A stretch of 64,000 nt of DNA from Streptomyces sp. CBMA29 (GTDB taxonomy: Bacteria > Actinomycetota > Actinomycetes > Streptomycetales > Streptomycetaceae), in the NCBI RefSeq assembly GCF_014596445.1, contig NZ_MECL01000048.1, positions 1-64,000 on the forward strand, in the 5' to 3' direction. The position numbers and the translations under genes were made by a program. The notes beneath the pieces were generated by a model, which saw only the letters and a program-made list of their open reading frames with translations, was not told the DNA's origin and did not search any database. Shown here one piece after another: positions 56,056 to 63,554 of the stretch; position 1 is the first letter of the stretch; every line of letters starts with the position of its first letter.

Positions 56056-56092
56056 CCTGCCGGATTCGAACCGACGACCTTCGCTTTACAAG
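56056..56092 (-). other. att scar: tRNA-Thr(TGT) 3' half, copy 1
   Basis: On the minus strand this reads the anticodon loop CTTGTAA (anticodon TGT), anticodon stem 3' side, T-arm GTCGG-TTCGAAT-CCGGC and start of the acceptor arm. It matches 59468-59504 in 36 of 37 bases. The 5' half of a tRNA (acceptor, D arm) is absent to the right, so it is an integration scar, not a gene. It keeps the presumed natural terminator on its left. Confidence 0.8.
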
Positions 56093-56265
56093 CGCGACGA
56101 GGATCATGATCCCGAGTAGCCGACGGTGCCGCGTGGTGCTGTCCTGGCTGGTCAGCGCCACGCCGTGGGTTGCACCGTCCAGTTCTGGATGGCCTGTCTC
56201 AGGGCATCCGCTCACGCGATGCTCACGCAACCGCGGTTCGATTCCGGGGATGAAAGTATGTCCAT

Positions 56266-57192
56266 GTGACAGGTGATGAACTGCTGAGCACGCTGAAGAA
56301 GCTCCGGCGTGCCCAGGTGAACGGTGGCCGGGCCCCGCACAAGCCGCTGCTGGTGCTGTGGCTGCTGGGTCGGTTCGCGGCGACCGGCACCACTGTGGTC
56401 ACGTACGACGAGGCCGAGGAGCCCGTCAGCCGGATGATCAACGACTTCGGGCCGCCGATGGCCAGCGTGTCGCGGGCCAAGTCACGGGCGGCTATGCCGT
56501 TCGTCCACCTGGAGCGCGAGCTGTGGGACCTGCGGGACCGGGACGGAAACCCCATCGGCCCGGATGCCCAGGAGAGCGGCAGCGCCCTGCGTGACCGAGG
56601 CGTCCACGGCCGATTGCACCCGCACATCGAACGTCTGCTGGCCGACGCGAGCACGCTGGCGGCAGCAGTTCGGCTCTTGCTGGAGCGGCACTTCACGCCT
56701 GCTCTGGAGATCCCGATCTGCGACGCCGCCGACCTGGACCTTCAGGCACTTGAGGACCTGGCTCACAACCCATCGGCAAAGAAACGGCCCCGCCGGACCG
56801 GATTCGCGGAGGAGGTACTGCGTGCCTACGCGTACGCCTGCGCCTTCTGCGGCTTCGACGGCGCTCTCGGCCGCAACCCCGTCGGGCTGGAGGCCGCGCA
56901 CATCCGTTGGCGCAGCCAGGACGGCCCCGACGAACTGAACAACGGCCTGGCCCTGTGCTCCCTTCACCACACCCTGTTCGATATAGGCGTCCTTGGCCTC
57001 ACCCCAAGCCTGTCCATCCAGGTCTCCCAGTCGTACGTGACCCGTAGCGCGGCGGGTCGCACCGTCGACGCCCTCCATGGTCAAAGCATCACCATGTCCC
57101 GCCCCGGACGTCCCGCCGTGAATCCAAAGCACATCGTGTGGCACGGCCGTCAGGTCTTCAAACGCCCCGCAGCGCACTCCTCGACTCGCTAG
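56266..57192 (+). CDS. SBD-HNH endonuclease, type IV restriction of phosphorothioated DNA
   Basis: 308 residues. N-terminal sulfur-binding-like domain (LKKLRRAQVNGGRAPHKPLL, LWLLGRFAATGTT, FVHLERELWDLRDRDG) as in SprMcrA/ScoMcrA-type proteins. C-terminal HNH nuclease: CAFCGFDGALGRNPVGLEAA with zinc Cys192/195, His212, NNGLALCSLHHTLFDIGVLG with Cys231 and His234/235. Would cut DNA carrying backbone sulfur made by Dnd systems. GTG start at 56266. Accessory gene in a mobile island; no dnd genes are in the window, as expected for a restriction-only enzyme. Confidence 0.87.
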   Translation: MTGDELLSTLKKLRRAQVNGGRAPHKPLLVLWLLGRFAATGTTVVTYDEAEEPVSRMINDFGPPMASVSRAKSRAAMPFVHLERELWDLRDRDGNPIGPDAQESGSALRDRGVHGRLHPHIERLLADASTLAAAVRLLLERHFTPALEIPICDAADLDLQALEDLAHNPSAKKRPRRTGFAEEVLRAYAYACAFCGFDGALGRNPVGLEAAHIRWRSQDGPDELNNGLALCSLHHTLFDIGVLGLTPSLSIQVSQSYVTRSAAGRTVDALHGQSITMSRPGRPAVNPKHIVWHGRQVFKRPAAHSSTR

Positions 57193-57513
57193 AAAAGCAA
57201 AGGCGTCGAAGGCGGCTTCCCAACCGACGGGGCCCTGCTGACCTCGACCTCGTACCGACCGAGGACCTGCGCCAACTGATGGCTCCCCCGATCCACCGAG
57301 CGCCGTACGAACTCTCGCTCTCTTGATCACCGGTCTGCGCGACGCCGGTGTTCCGCGGTAACCCAGCTCATCCGCTCATCCCGCTCGCTCTGTCCGTTCG
57401 AGATGCTCAGGAGCACACCGTGAACCGCACTGCCAGGAACCTTGGACGAAGCCGGATCGTCATCGAGACCGGCACGCCGTACCCGGACGCCACCACAACT
57501 TCGACAAGGTGCA
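57193..57513. other. Gene-free region between HNH and Rhs remnant
   Basis: About 320 bases in which no protein, RNA or repeat is recognised. Short open frames lack family resemblance and ribosome sites. Confidence 0.5.
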
Positions 57514-57936
57514 GCCGACACGGTCACCAGGAGCATCGAGGGCCTGGATGGCGGACTGGAGGCCACCACCGGCGCCACCGGCGGCACCACACTTCAGTTG
57601 ACGACCCTGCACGGTGACATCAGCGTGCAACTGCCGCTGGACGCGGTACAGCCGGTGACGCTGTTCAGTGCCGACGAGTACGGCAGCCCCAAGGCAGGCA
57701 GCGCCACCAGCCGCTACGGCTGGCTCGGCCGATACCAACGGGCATACGACAACGCCGACGGCAACATAGTGGTGGGCATGCGGATGTACTCGCCCGTTCA
57801 GGGCCGGTTCCTCAGCGCCGACCCCGTCGCAGGGGGCAGTTCTGCCATCTGCACTTCACATCTTGACCGATGCTCACAGAACCCGTGGCGAAGATCGCAG
57901 AACCGGAACCTATCAACGAACGGAAAAACGGCATGA
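57514..57936 (+). pseudogene. Rhs/YD-repeat core remnant
   Basis: Translation from about 57514 gives ADTVTRSIEGLDGGLEATTG (YD-repeat type), then the RHS-associated core: SADEYGSPKAG, RYGWLGRYQRAYDN, VGMRMYSPVQGRFLSADPV. It ends at the point where a variable toxin tip normally begins, after PVAGGS, and the remainder (to the stop at 57936) is unrelated. The N-terminal 1000+ residues of an Rhs protein are missing. The upstream start (57442) is not credible. It is a decayed tail of a polymorphic toxin. Confidence 0.75.
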
Positions 57937-58100
57937 GAACCCGGCAATTCGGCTTCATACTTGCATTTTCTGTAACCTTGCTCGCTGCGTATATCGGCTA
58001 TCGGGCGAACGACGGTCACCCTAGCATTCCGTGGACGGCAGGCGGATGCATCGTCGGCGTCGCAATCGTATGGACCATCCGACGCGTCAGAGGGAGATGA
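57933..58100 (+). CDS. Small single- or two-helix membrane protein
   Basis: 55 residues with two hydrophobic stretches (FGFILAFSVTLLAAYIGYRA and IVGVAIVWTI) and a basic end RRVRGR. ATG overlaps the stop of the Rhs-tail frame (ATGA), and its own stop overlaps the next small ORF (ATGA). May be a relic immunity or linked small protein of an Rhs module. No family recognised. Confidence 0.5.
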   Translation: MRTRQFGFILAFSVTLLAAYIGYRANDGHPSIPWTAGGCIVGVAIVWTIRRVRGR

Positions 58101-58198
58101 ACTGGGCTTACACGGAATTTGTACTGGCCGCCCGGAAGGACATAGGAAGCCAGATCACCCTGTTCCGTGACCACGCCAACGAGCCAGACGACGATTAG
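58097..58198 (+). CDS. 33-residue ORF of unknown function
   Basis: Short ORF (MNWAYTEFVLAARKDIGS... ending NEPDDD) that overlaps the previous stop as ATGA and is too short for usual callers. Codon use fits less well than the neighbours. May be a truncated downstream gene of an Rhs immunity cluster. Low confidence. Confidence 0.3.
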   Translation: MNWAYTEFVLAARKDIGSQITLFRDHANEPDDD

Positions 58199-58315
58199 TC
58201 ACATGATCAATAAGGCAGTTCATAGGCCAGTGAACCGCAGTGAACGACAGTCTCCGCGAACGTATTGATTCTGATCGCGGATCGATCAACCCGCTGCAAG
58301 CACCAAGGAGGTTTC

Positions 58316-59140
58316 ATGCTCTGGGCGTGGCGAATCGCCGAATCAGAATTGGCCACATCACTTCCTCGGCGATGGGCGCACTCGCAGGGCGTCGCCGGGC
58401 AAGCAGACCGACTGGTGAGAGTGACGGGAGACGAATCCAGAGCGCTGGCCGCAGCGGCCGTTCTGCACGATGTGGGCTATGCGCCCCGGCTCGCGGTCAC
58501 CGGCTTTCATCCGCTGGACGGAGCGCGGTTTTTGCGGGATGAGCATGGGGTTGATGAGCGGGTGACGCGGCTGGTGGCGAATCATTCGTTCGCGTTGTTG
58601 GAGGCGGAGGAGCGGGGGCTGCGGGAGGTTCTGGAGGCGGAGTTTCCGCTGCTCGAAGATCAGTTGTTGTTCGAGAGCGACGTCCTCGACGGCTCCCAGT
58701 GGGTCCGCCTGCGCAACGAGGGCACCCGCACCACCCTCACCCTCAAGCAGGTCACCGACGCCACGTCCATCCACGGGACGACCGAGATCGAGACCGAGGT
58801 CGGCGACCTCGACGCCATGGCCGAGATCCTCACCAACCTCGGCCTGCACGAGGTCCGTTACCAGGAGAACTTCCGCGAGGAATGGCAACTCGGCGACGTC
58901 GCCTTCGACTTCGACACCTGGCCCGACCTCCCCACCTTCCTGGAGATCGAAGGCCCCGACGAACCCTCCGTCCGCGACGCCGCAGCCCGCCTCAGCCTCG
59001 ACTACACCGCCGCCCGCTTCGGCAGCGTCGACACCATCTACAAGACCGAGGCCGGCCGCGACATCCTCGCCGAGCCGACCCTCCTCTTCGCCGACACCAG
59101 GAAGAGTGCGGAGCCCGCGACGGCCTCGCAACGTCAGTGA
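58316..59140 (+). CDS. Chimera: HD phosphohydrolase N-terminal domain joined to truncated CYTH domain
   Basis: 274 residues. Residues 1-115 are an HD-domain protein (PRRWAHSQGVAGQADRL, AAAVLHDVGYAPRLAVTGFH with the HD pair, VANHSFALLEAEERGL). At about residue 116 (near nt 58660) it switches to a CYTH/class IV cyclase-like domain lacking its N-terminal EXEXK strand (WVRLRNEGTRTTLTLKQVTD, DFDTWPDLPTFLEIEGPDE). Codon style changes from G/T-ending to C-ending at the same place. ATG at 58316 with AAGGAGG upstream. The last ~15 residues come from integrase DNA. Probably a recombination product; function uncertain. Confidence 0.8.
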   Translation: MLWAWRIAESELATSLPRRWAHSQGVAGQADRLVRVTGDESRALAAAAVLHDVGYAPRLAVTGFHPLDGARFLRDEHGVDERVTRLVANHSFALLEAEERGLREVLEAEFPLLEDQLLFESDVLDGSQWVRLRNEGTRTTLTLKQVTDATSIHGTTEIETEVGDLDAMAEILTNLGLHEVRYQENFREEWQLGDVAFDFDTWPDLPTFLEIEGPDEPSVRDAAARLSLDYTAARFGSVDTIYKTEAGRDILAEPTLLFADTRKSAEPATASQRQ

Positions 59141-59141
59141 T

Positions 59142-59621
59142 TGCCGGATCCACGCGGCGGGCGGCGACATGAAGGACATCCAGGAGACGTTGGGCCACTC
59201 CTCCATCGCGATCAGCGCGGACACCTACACCAGCCTGCTGCCGGAGTTCGACCGCGCCATCGCCGAACGCGCGGCCGGTCTCATCCCACGCGCCGCCCAC
59301 CCGGACCAGCCGAACAGTGCTCCCGCGTTGGCCGTCGTACCGCAGCCGGATGCGGCATCCGCTCACGCATCGCTCACGCAGAAGGCCCCGGACATGGCGT
59401 CCGAGGCCGACGGCGAAGCCGCCAGACGACCAAAACTGCAGGTCATCCGGGGTGAGAAGAAGAGCCTCCTGTCGGATTCGAACCGACGACCTTCGCTTTA
59501 CAAGTTCCCTCGGGGTGGGGCGGTGACCTGCGGCGATGCGGAGGGCTGGCCCGCTGACCAGCCAAACACCGTTTACTGGTTGCCGTCATTTCGCGTCGGT
59601 TTCCGGGCTCATGTGTGCTGA
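59142..59621 (+). pseudogene. Tyrosine integrase C-terminal fragment
   Basis: Translation CRIHAAGGDMKDIQETLGHS followed by SIAISADTYTSLLPEFDRAI is the C-terminus of a phage-type tyrosine recombinase, with the HSS-x6-DTY motif and the catalytic Tyr. The rest of the catalytic domain is missing. The frame reads into the att scar at 59468. Orientation toward the att site is typical of AICE/phage integrases. Confidence 0.85.
59468..59504 (-). other. att scar: tRNA-Thr(TGT) 3' half, copy 2
   Basis: Same 37-base segment as at 56056 (one mismatch). Minus-strand T-arm GTCGG-TTCGAAT-CCGAC and partial acceptor AGGAGGC. The sequence on the anticodon 5' side (GGGAACTTGTAA) cannot pair as a tRNA anticodon stem, so not an intact gene. 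Immediately follows the integrase remnant. Confidence 0.8.
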
Positions 59622-59631
59622 ATCCGTGCTG
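59577..59631. repeat. Direct repeat copy B
   Basis: Second copy of the 55-base segment at 55242-55296. It lies just right of att copy 2 and ends within the small ORF at 59609. Confidence 0.85.
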
Positions 59632-59794
59632 CAAGATCGCCCGCCGGGACGCTCGTCCAGAGCGCGACCTTCCTTGACTCCGTGACCGACAATTGGCTGT
59701 ACTTGCTCTGGCGGCCGATCGCCTTCCGGGTCACCTGGCGCGGCGAGGCGTGATCCCAGTCCGGGGCCTTCTGTTCCCCGTGGCTCAGAGGCAT
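59609..59794 (-). CDS. Hypothetical 61-residue protein
   Basis: MPLSHGEQKAPDWDHASPRQ then VTRKAIGRQSKYSQLSVTES, ending in PAGDLAARIQHT. Amino-acid composition is protein-like (balanced, with Lys, Tyr and Trp) unlike the shadow frames, but no ribosome site or family is seen. It ends within direct repeat copy B. Might be a small island protein. Low confidence. Confidence 0.4.
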   Translation of the reverse strand: MPLSHGEQKAPDWDHASPRQVTRKAIGRQSKYSQLSVTESRKVALWTSVPAGDLAARIQHT

Positions 59795-59815
59795 CGGTGG
59801 CGCGACGAAAGTAGG

Positions 59816-61564
59816 TCAGCTCTCTGCTTGGCTCGCGCCGCCCTCGTTGGTGGTGGTCTTCTGCCACAGGGCGAGGATGGCGGCAGCGTGCAGCGCGAGC
59901 GCGGCGTCCTGCTTGGATACCTGCTGCATGAGACCGTGCAGCGCCCTGTTGCGCAGGTTCAGGCTCAACGGGTCCGACAGCAGCAGCGTCAGGTAGGCCC
60001 GCTCAGCATCGGGTGTACGCCCCTTGAGTCCGGCGAGCAATTCACCGAGGCCGGCGAAGGTCCCCAGGCCGTTTCGCGCGGCGGCCGGTTCCGTGTAGAC
60101 GACCAGGCCCAGTTCCATCGACGCTGACCGAAGCGCCGTTTCCAGGCGCGGAACGGCGCACAGGAGCGCCTCTTCGTACCGGCCCGCAGTGAAGTGGCCG
60201 AAGGCGCGCACCAGCCCGTCGGAGAGCAACTCGTCGAATATCCCCTCGGTCAGGAAGCCGGCAACTGCTTCTGGTGTCGTCCGGGGGTCGGCCACGATCC
60301 GGCCGAGGATCTCGGCTGCGAACACGCCCCAGGACGTGATGCCGCGCGTGTCGTGATCGATAACAGCCTGGGCGAAGCGATCGTCGTCTCCGGAGAGGAT
60401 CTTGACGGGCAGTCCCTGCACGTTGAGCTTGACGAGCGTGGTCAGATAATAGAACGGAGTTTCGCGCATTGCGACGCGCACCTGCTGGGCGACTGCATCG
60501 CGATCGGCCTGGACAGGGCAGTAGCTGCCGAACCTGGTGAGCCATGCGCGCGGATCGTCTCCCACGAGGAACTGGCCAACAAACGCCTCGACGTGCTCGG
60601 ATGGAATGCTCACCTCGGCGGAAAACTCGACGAGGCCCTGGTCGCCGCGGCTAATCTCCTGCAAGCGCACCAGCAGGCGCTGCGTGTCCTCGCGCAGACC
60701 CACGGTGCGCGCCACCGCCAAGGCCTGCTCAATGTGGCGAATCGCGACCAGCGGCGCGGCGGCGTCTTCCGCTGCCTGCTCCCACAACTCCACGATGTCG
60801 GCGGCGACGGTCCGGCGCGCCTCGGGATCTGCCGCTGCCAGCTGGAGACGCAACTGCATGACCGCATCGAGGCTGAAGGGATCCGCGCTGAACGCAGTAC
60901 CCGCAGCGTCGATGAGGCCTGCCAGTTCCACGGGACGTTGCTTAGCTGGCAGCGCGGCCAACCGGGTCAATAGCCGCAGGCACGGTCCCGGCATTGGCTC
61001 GGAATTCACCAGGACTTGCTTCGCCGCCGACACGAGCTCCCCGACGGTCTCGACGGCATGCTTCTTCATCCCCGCCTCGGCGGTGATGTCAAGCGCACGG
61101 ATTAGACAGTCTGCTCGATACACTTCCGCGATACCCGGGTAGGCCCACAGTGCGCGCAGAGCCTGCTGTGCTGCCTGGGCGTAGACGTACGGCTTGGCAC
61201 CGAACCGTCGCAACCACAGCAGATCCGCGAGCCGTGCGACCACCAGCGGGTACGCGGTAAGAAGATCAAGGGCGTCCGCCCAGGCCGAGAGCGTCTCCTC
61301 CGTCGCCTCACCCAGCGGCTCAGGATGGCAGCTTCCACCAATCTCAAACATCGGAGCGTAAATTCGCGAACCCGGATCCTTGAGATGCGGCCGCGGCACT
61401 GGGTGGTATTGCAGCGCTCGAACGACGGAGGCGGCGTGCGCCTGCGGTTCGGGTCCGAGTAGCGCGATCATGTGCGCAGCCGTTTCGGACTGGTCCAGAC
61501 CCTCGTCAAGGGCCTTCTTCAGCGCAGCGATCGTCCCGTCGTGCCACTCGTGCGTAAGCGCCAT
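59816..61564 (-). CDS. DUF7380/DUF4209-like protein with HEPN-type C-terminus
   Basis: 582 residues. An alpha-helical N-terminal part (HEWHDGTIAALKKALDEGLD, LWLRRFGAKPYVYAQAAQQA) is followed by a C-terminal DUF4209-like module ending DPLSLNLRNRALHGLMQQ. RNRALH (Arg538...His543) fits the R-x4-H motif of HEPN RNases seen in defence and toxin systems. The start is the ATG at 61564 with AAGGG 7 bases upstream; ATG 61570 is two codons earlier. Standalone in the island; a defence role is inferred only. Confidence 0.75.
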   Translation of the reverse strand: MALTHEWHDGTIAALKKALDEGLDQSETAAHMIALLGPEPQAHAASVVRALQYHPVPRPHLKDPGSRIYAPMFEIGGSCHPEPLGEATEETLSAWADALDLLTAYPLVVARLADLLWLRRFGAKPYVYAQAAQQALRALWAYPGIAEVYRADCLIRALDITAEAGMKKHAVETVGELVSAAKQVLVNSEPMPGPCLRLLTRLAALPAKQRPVELAGLIDAAGTAFSADPFSLDAVMQLRLQLAAADPEARRTVAADIVELWEQAAEDAAAPLVAIRHIEQALAVARTVGLREDTQRLLVRLQEISRGDQGLVEFSAEVSIPSEHVEAFVGQFLVGDDPRAWLTRFGSYCPVQADRDAVAQQVRVAMRETPFYYLTTLVKLNVQGLPVKILSGDDDRFAQAVIDHDTRGITSWGVFAAEILGRIVADPRTTPEAVAGFLTEGIFDELLSDGLVRAFGHFTAGRYEEALLCAVPRLETALRSASMELGLVVYTEPAAARNGLGTFAGLGELLAGLKGRTPDAERAYLTLLLSDPLSLNLRNRALHGLMQQVSKQDAALALHAAAILALWQKTTTNEGGASQAES

Positions 61565-61842
61565 GTCCATGCCCTTGTCGTCGCCGCCCTTCACAAGGCT
61601 GTAACGGATCGTACGCCGCCTCCCGCGGTCACCCGGGCGATTTTCTGTGTAGCCCGCGTGCGTAGGCGTGTGAACACGAAGCGTTCGGGCGTTCCCACTG
61701 CGGCCGGGGAGGGTCGCAGCAACTGCGGGTGCACCGTCCTCGGCCGCTGGCTCACATACAACGCCGTGCGAGCGGCCAATGATCACTGGTATAGGCAGCA
61801 CCCCCGTCCACATTCAGGGACGGGGGTGCTGCTGCTCTGTTA

Positions 61843-62877
61843 CTAGACCGCCCGCAAGCGGCGGCCGGTGCCGTAACGCACGTAAAACTCGTGCGCGTGC
61901 AGTCCAACCACCGTTGCCAACTCCGTGTCGCTGTAGCCGTGATCATCTCGGAAGACGGACAGGACGTCCCCCAAGATCCGCGGCTCCTCGCGAGGGAACT
62001 CCCCTGGCTCATTCTTCCGGTACTTGAGCTGTGACATCTGCACGTTCAGACTCTTGTACTTGGCGTTATCGATCTTCCCCAGAGTGTGTGCCCGCCGGAT
62101 AATCGAGGCCATCGAGCACCTCCAGTGCTGCTTGAGCTGCACTGCCTTGGGAATGGTCATGCCCCCGGCAAGGAAGGGTGAGATGTCGCGAGCGGGCATG
62201 AGAAAGGCGGAAGCGAACACGTCCGCCTCACGTTCTCCCTCGTCACGCGGCACCTGATGCATGACCAGATGCCCGACCTCGTGCATGATCGTGAACCGCT
62301 CCCGGTCCGCAGGCATATCCGTGTTCAGCACGATGACCGGCAGATCCCCGGGGGGATGAAGGCTCAAACCAGAGATCTTGGCCGAGCCAAGATCACGTCG
62401 AACCACTATCACCCCGGCGCGCTCAACCGTGCGCACGACGTTCTCGACGGGACCGGAGGGCAGATGCCAGGTCGCGCGTAGCACCGCCGCAGCCTCCTCG
62501 GGCTCGTACTCGTCGGCATCCAAGACGGGGAACCGGTGAGCCGGCTCAACATCGACGCTGCGTTCCAAACGCCGCAACTGCATCACCAGGAGGCCGATCT
62601 CGGCTTCGATGCGATTAAGCGCCATCTGACCGAGACCGGACTGCTTCCGGTGGTAGAAGCCGGATGGTCCGAGACCGAGCGGTTCGTCTGCCCAGTCAAA
62701 GGTGTCACGTGGGTAGTCGAGTGCCTCGGCGATCTTGTCCAGGCGCTCGGGGGAGAGAGGACTCACACCGTTCTCAGCCTTCGACAGTATCGACTGAGGA
62801 ATGCCGGTCAGCTTCGAGAGCTGTGACTGACTGAGCCCACGGGACTCCCGCGCGAGGGTCAGCATGCGCGGGATCAT
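61843..62877 (-). CDS. XRE regulator fused to ImmA/IrrE metallopeptidase
   Basis: 344 residues. HTH at residues 1-60 (LARESRGLSQSQLSKLTG, IPQSILSKAENG), then the ImmA/IrrE zinc protease: MHEVGHLVMHQVP with His199-Glu200-His203 and EREADVFASAFLMPA with the third ligand Glu217. The C-terminus (residues ~285-344) adds a short helical domain. Such proteins cleave a partner repressor or act as Xre-COG2856 modules on mobile elements. It starts 3 bases after the upstream gene's stop, so they form one operon. Confidence 0.9.
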   Translation of the reverse strand: MIPRMLTLARESRGLSQSQLSKLTGIPQSILSKAENGVSPLSPERLDKIAEALDYPRDTFDWADEPLGLGPSGFYHRKQSGLGQMALNRIEAEIGLLVMQLRRLERSVDVEPAHRFPVLDADEYEPEEAAAVLRATWHLPSGPVENVVRTVERAGVIVVRRDLGSAKISGLSLHPPGDLPVIVLNTDMPADRERFTIMHEVGHLVMHQVPRDEGEREADVFASAFLMPARDISPFLAGGMTIPKAVQLKQHWRCSMASIIRRAHTLGKIDNAKYKSLNVQMSQLKYRKNEPGEFPREEPRILGDVLSVFRDDHGYSDTELATVVGLHAHEFYVRYGTGRRLRAV

Positions 62878-62880
62878 GAC

Positions 62881-63519
62881 TTACCTTTCGGACGATGCCT
62901 GCTTCTCAGTGTCTGTCTCGTGCTCCGGCCGGCGGGGCCGAACGATGGTACCGATCTTCGTTTCATCCGTCTCAACGTGGGCGACCGCAGCAAGGTCACG
63001 CTGCTCGGTGACATCGCCGACCACTTTGGTGAGGTCGAGTTCGATGATCCAGTTGACGCCGTTGCCCTCCGGACAGGTGATTGCCGCTTTCTTGAGGTCG
63101 ATCCCGACTTCGTCGGGGAGGTAGCCGGCGACCAAGTGAGTGAGCGACTCCATCCCCGGCAGAGTCTGAGCGGCGTACTCGAGCGCCTGCTGGGTGGGGA
63201 CGCTGGAGGTGCGCAGCGTCGCCCCACGGAACTTCTTGAAGCGCAGGATGATCTTCTCGTTGAAGGTAAGCAGCAGGAAACCGCGGTCCTCCGAGACGGT
63301 GACATCCTCCGCACCGTCGAAGACAACCAGCGCTTCGTGCCGGATGCAGTCAGAGACGATCGATGCCCTGCTGCGGTTGCTGAGGATGGAGCCCAGGCCA
63401 GGGTCTTGCTTCACAAGCTCGCGCCATCGGGACCAGCCAGCGGCGATCACCTTGGTCAGGCCAAGGCTGTGCTTCTCCAGCACACCCTCCGCCGCTTCCT
63501 TCGACAACGTCTGCGTCAT
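62881..63519 (-). CDS. Conserved protein partnered with Xre-ImmA (possible antitoxin or target)
   Basis: 212 residues, mixed alpha/beta, no catalytic motif recognised: VIAAGWSRWRELVKQDPGLG, SDCIRHEALVVFDGAEDVTV, EKIILRFKKFRGATL, VNWIIELDLTKVVGDVTEQ. ATG at 63519 lies only 6 bases after a -10-like element, suggesting a leaderless transcript. The next gene follows within 3 bases. May be the cognate target or partner of the protease; inference from operon structure. Confidence 0.75.
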   Translation of the reverse strand: MTQTLSKEAAEGVLEKHSLGLTKVIAAGWSRWRELVKQDPGLGSILSNRSRASIVSDCIRHEALVVFDGAEDVTVSEDRGFLLLTFNEKIILRFKKFRGATLRTSSVPTQQALEYAAQTLPGMESLTHLVAGYLPDEVGIDLKKAAITCPEGNGVNWIIELDLTKVVGDVTEQRDLAAVAHVETDETKIGTIVRPRRPEHETDTEKQASSER

Positions 63520-63525
63520 GGGTGC

Positions 63526-63554
63526 ATCTTGCCGACTTAATTTTTATATGTCAA
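63526..63554 (-). promoter_or_regulatory. Promoter of the Xre-ImmA operon, likely leaderless
   Basis: Minus strand: -35 TTGACA (63549-63554), 17-base AT-rich spacer, -10-like CAAGAT (63526-63531), then ATG six bases later. The predicted transcription start falls at or next to the start codon. The spacer is unusually AT-rich for this genome. Confidence 0.65.

Larger units (their letters stand above)
55877..56265. other. Gene-free region containing tRNA scar
   Basis: 389 bases without a credible gene. Holds the hairpin at 56010, the tRNA 3' fragment at 56056, and at 56203-56217 a short GGCATCCGCTCACGC match to the integrase tail region at 59354-59368. Confidence 0.6.

Noticed and set aside
55952..56230. 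92-residue minus-strand ORF (contains RRSSVRIRQGRL)
   Set aside because: It is a translation of the tRNA fragment and its surroundings, a known artefact.
56222..56245. GGTTCGATTCC as another tRNA T-arm
   Set aside because: Flanking stems do not pair and no acceptor arm is found.
55240..59640. Complete integrative element
   Set aside because: Integrase lacks most of its catalytic domain and there are no excisionase, replication or transfer genes between the scars.
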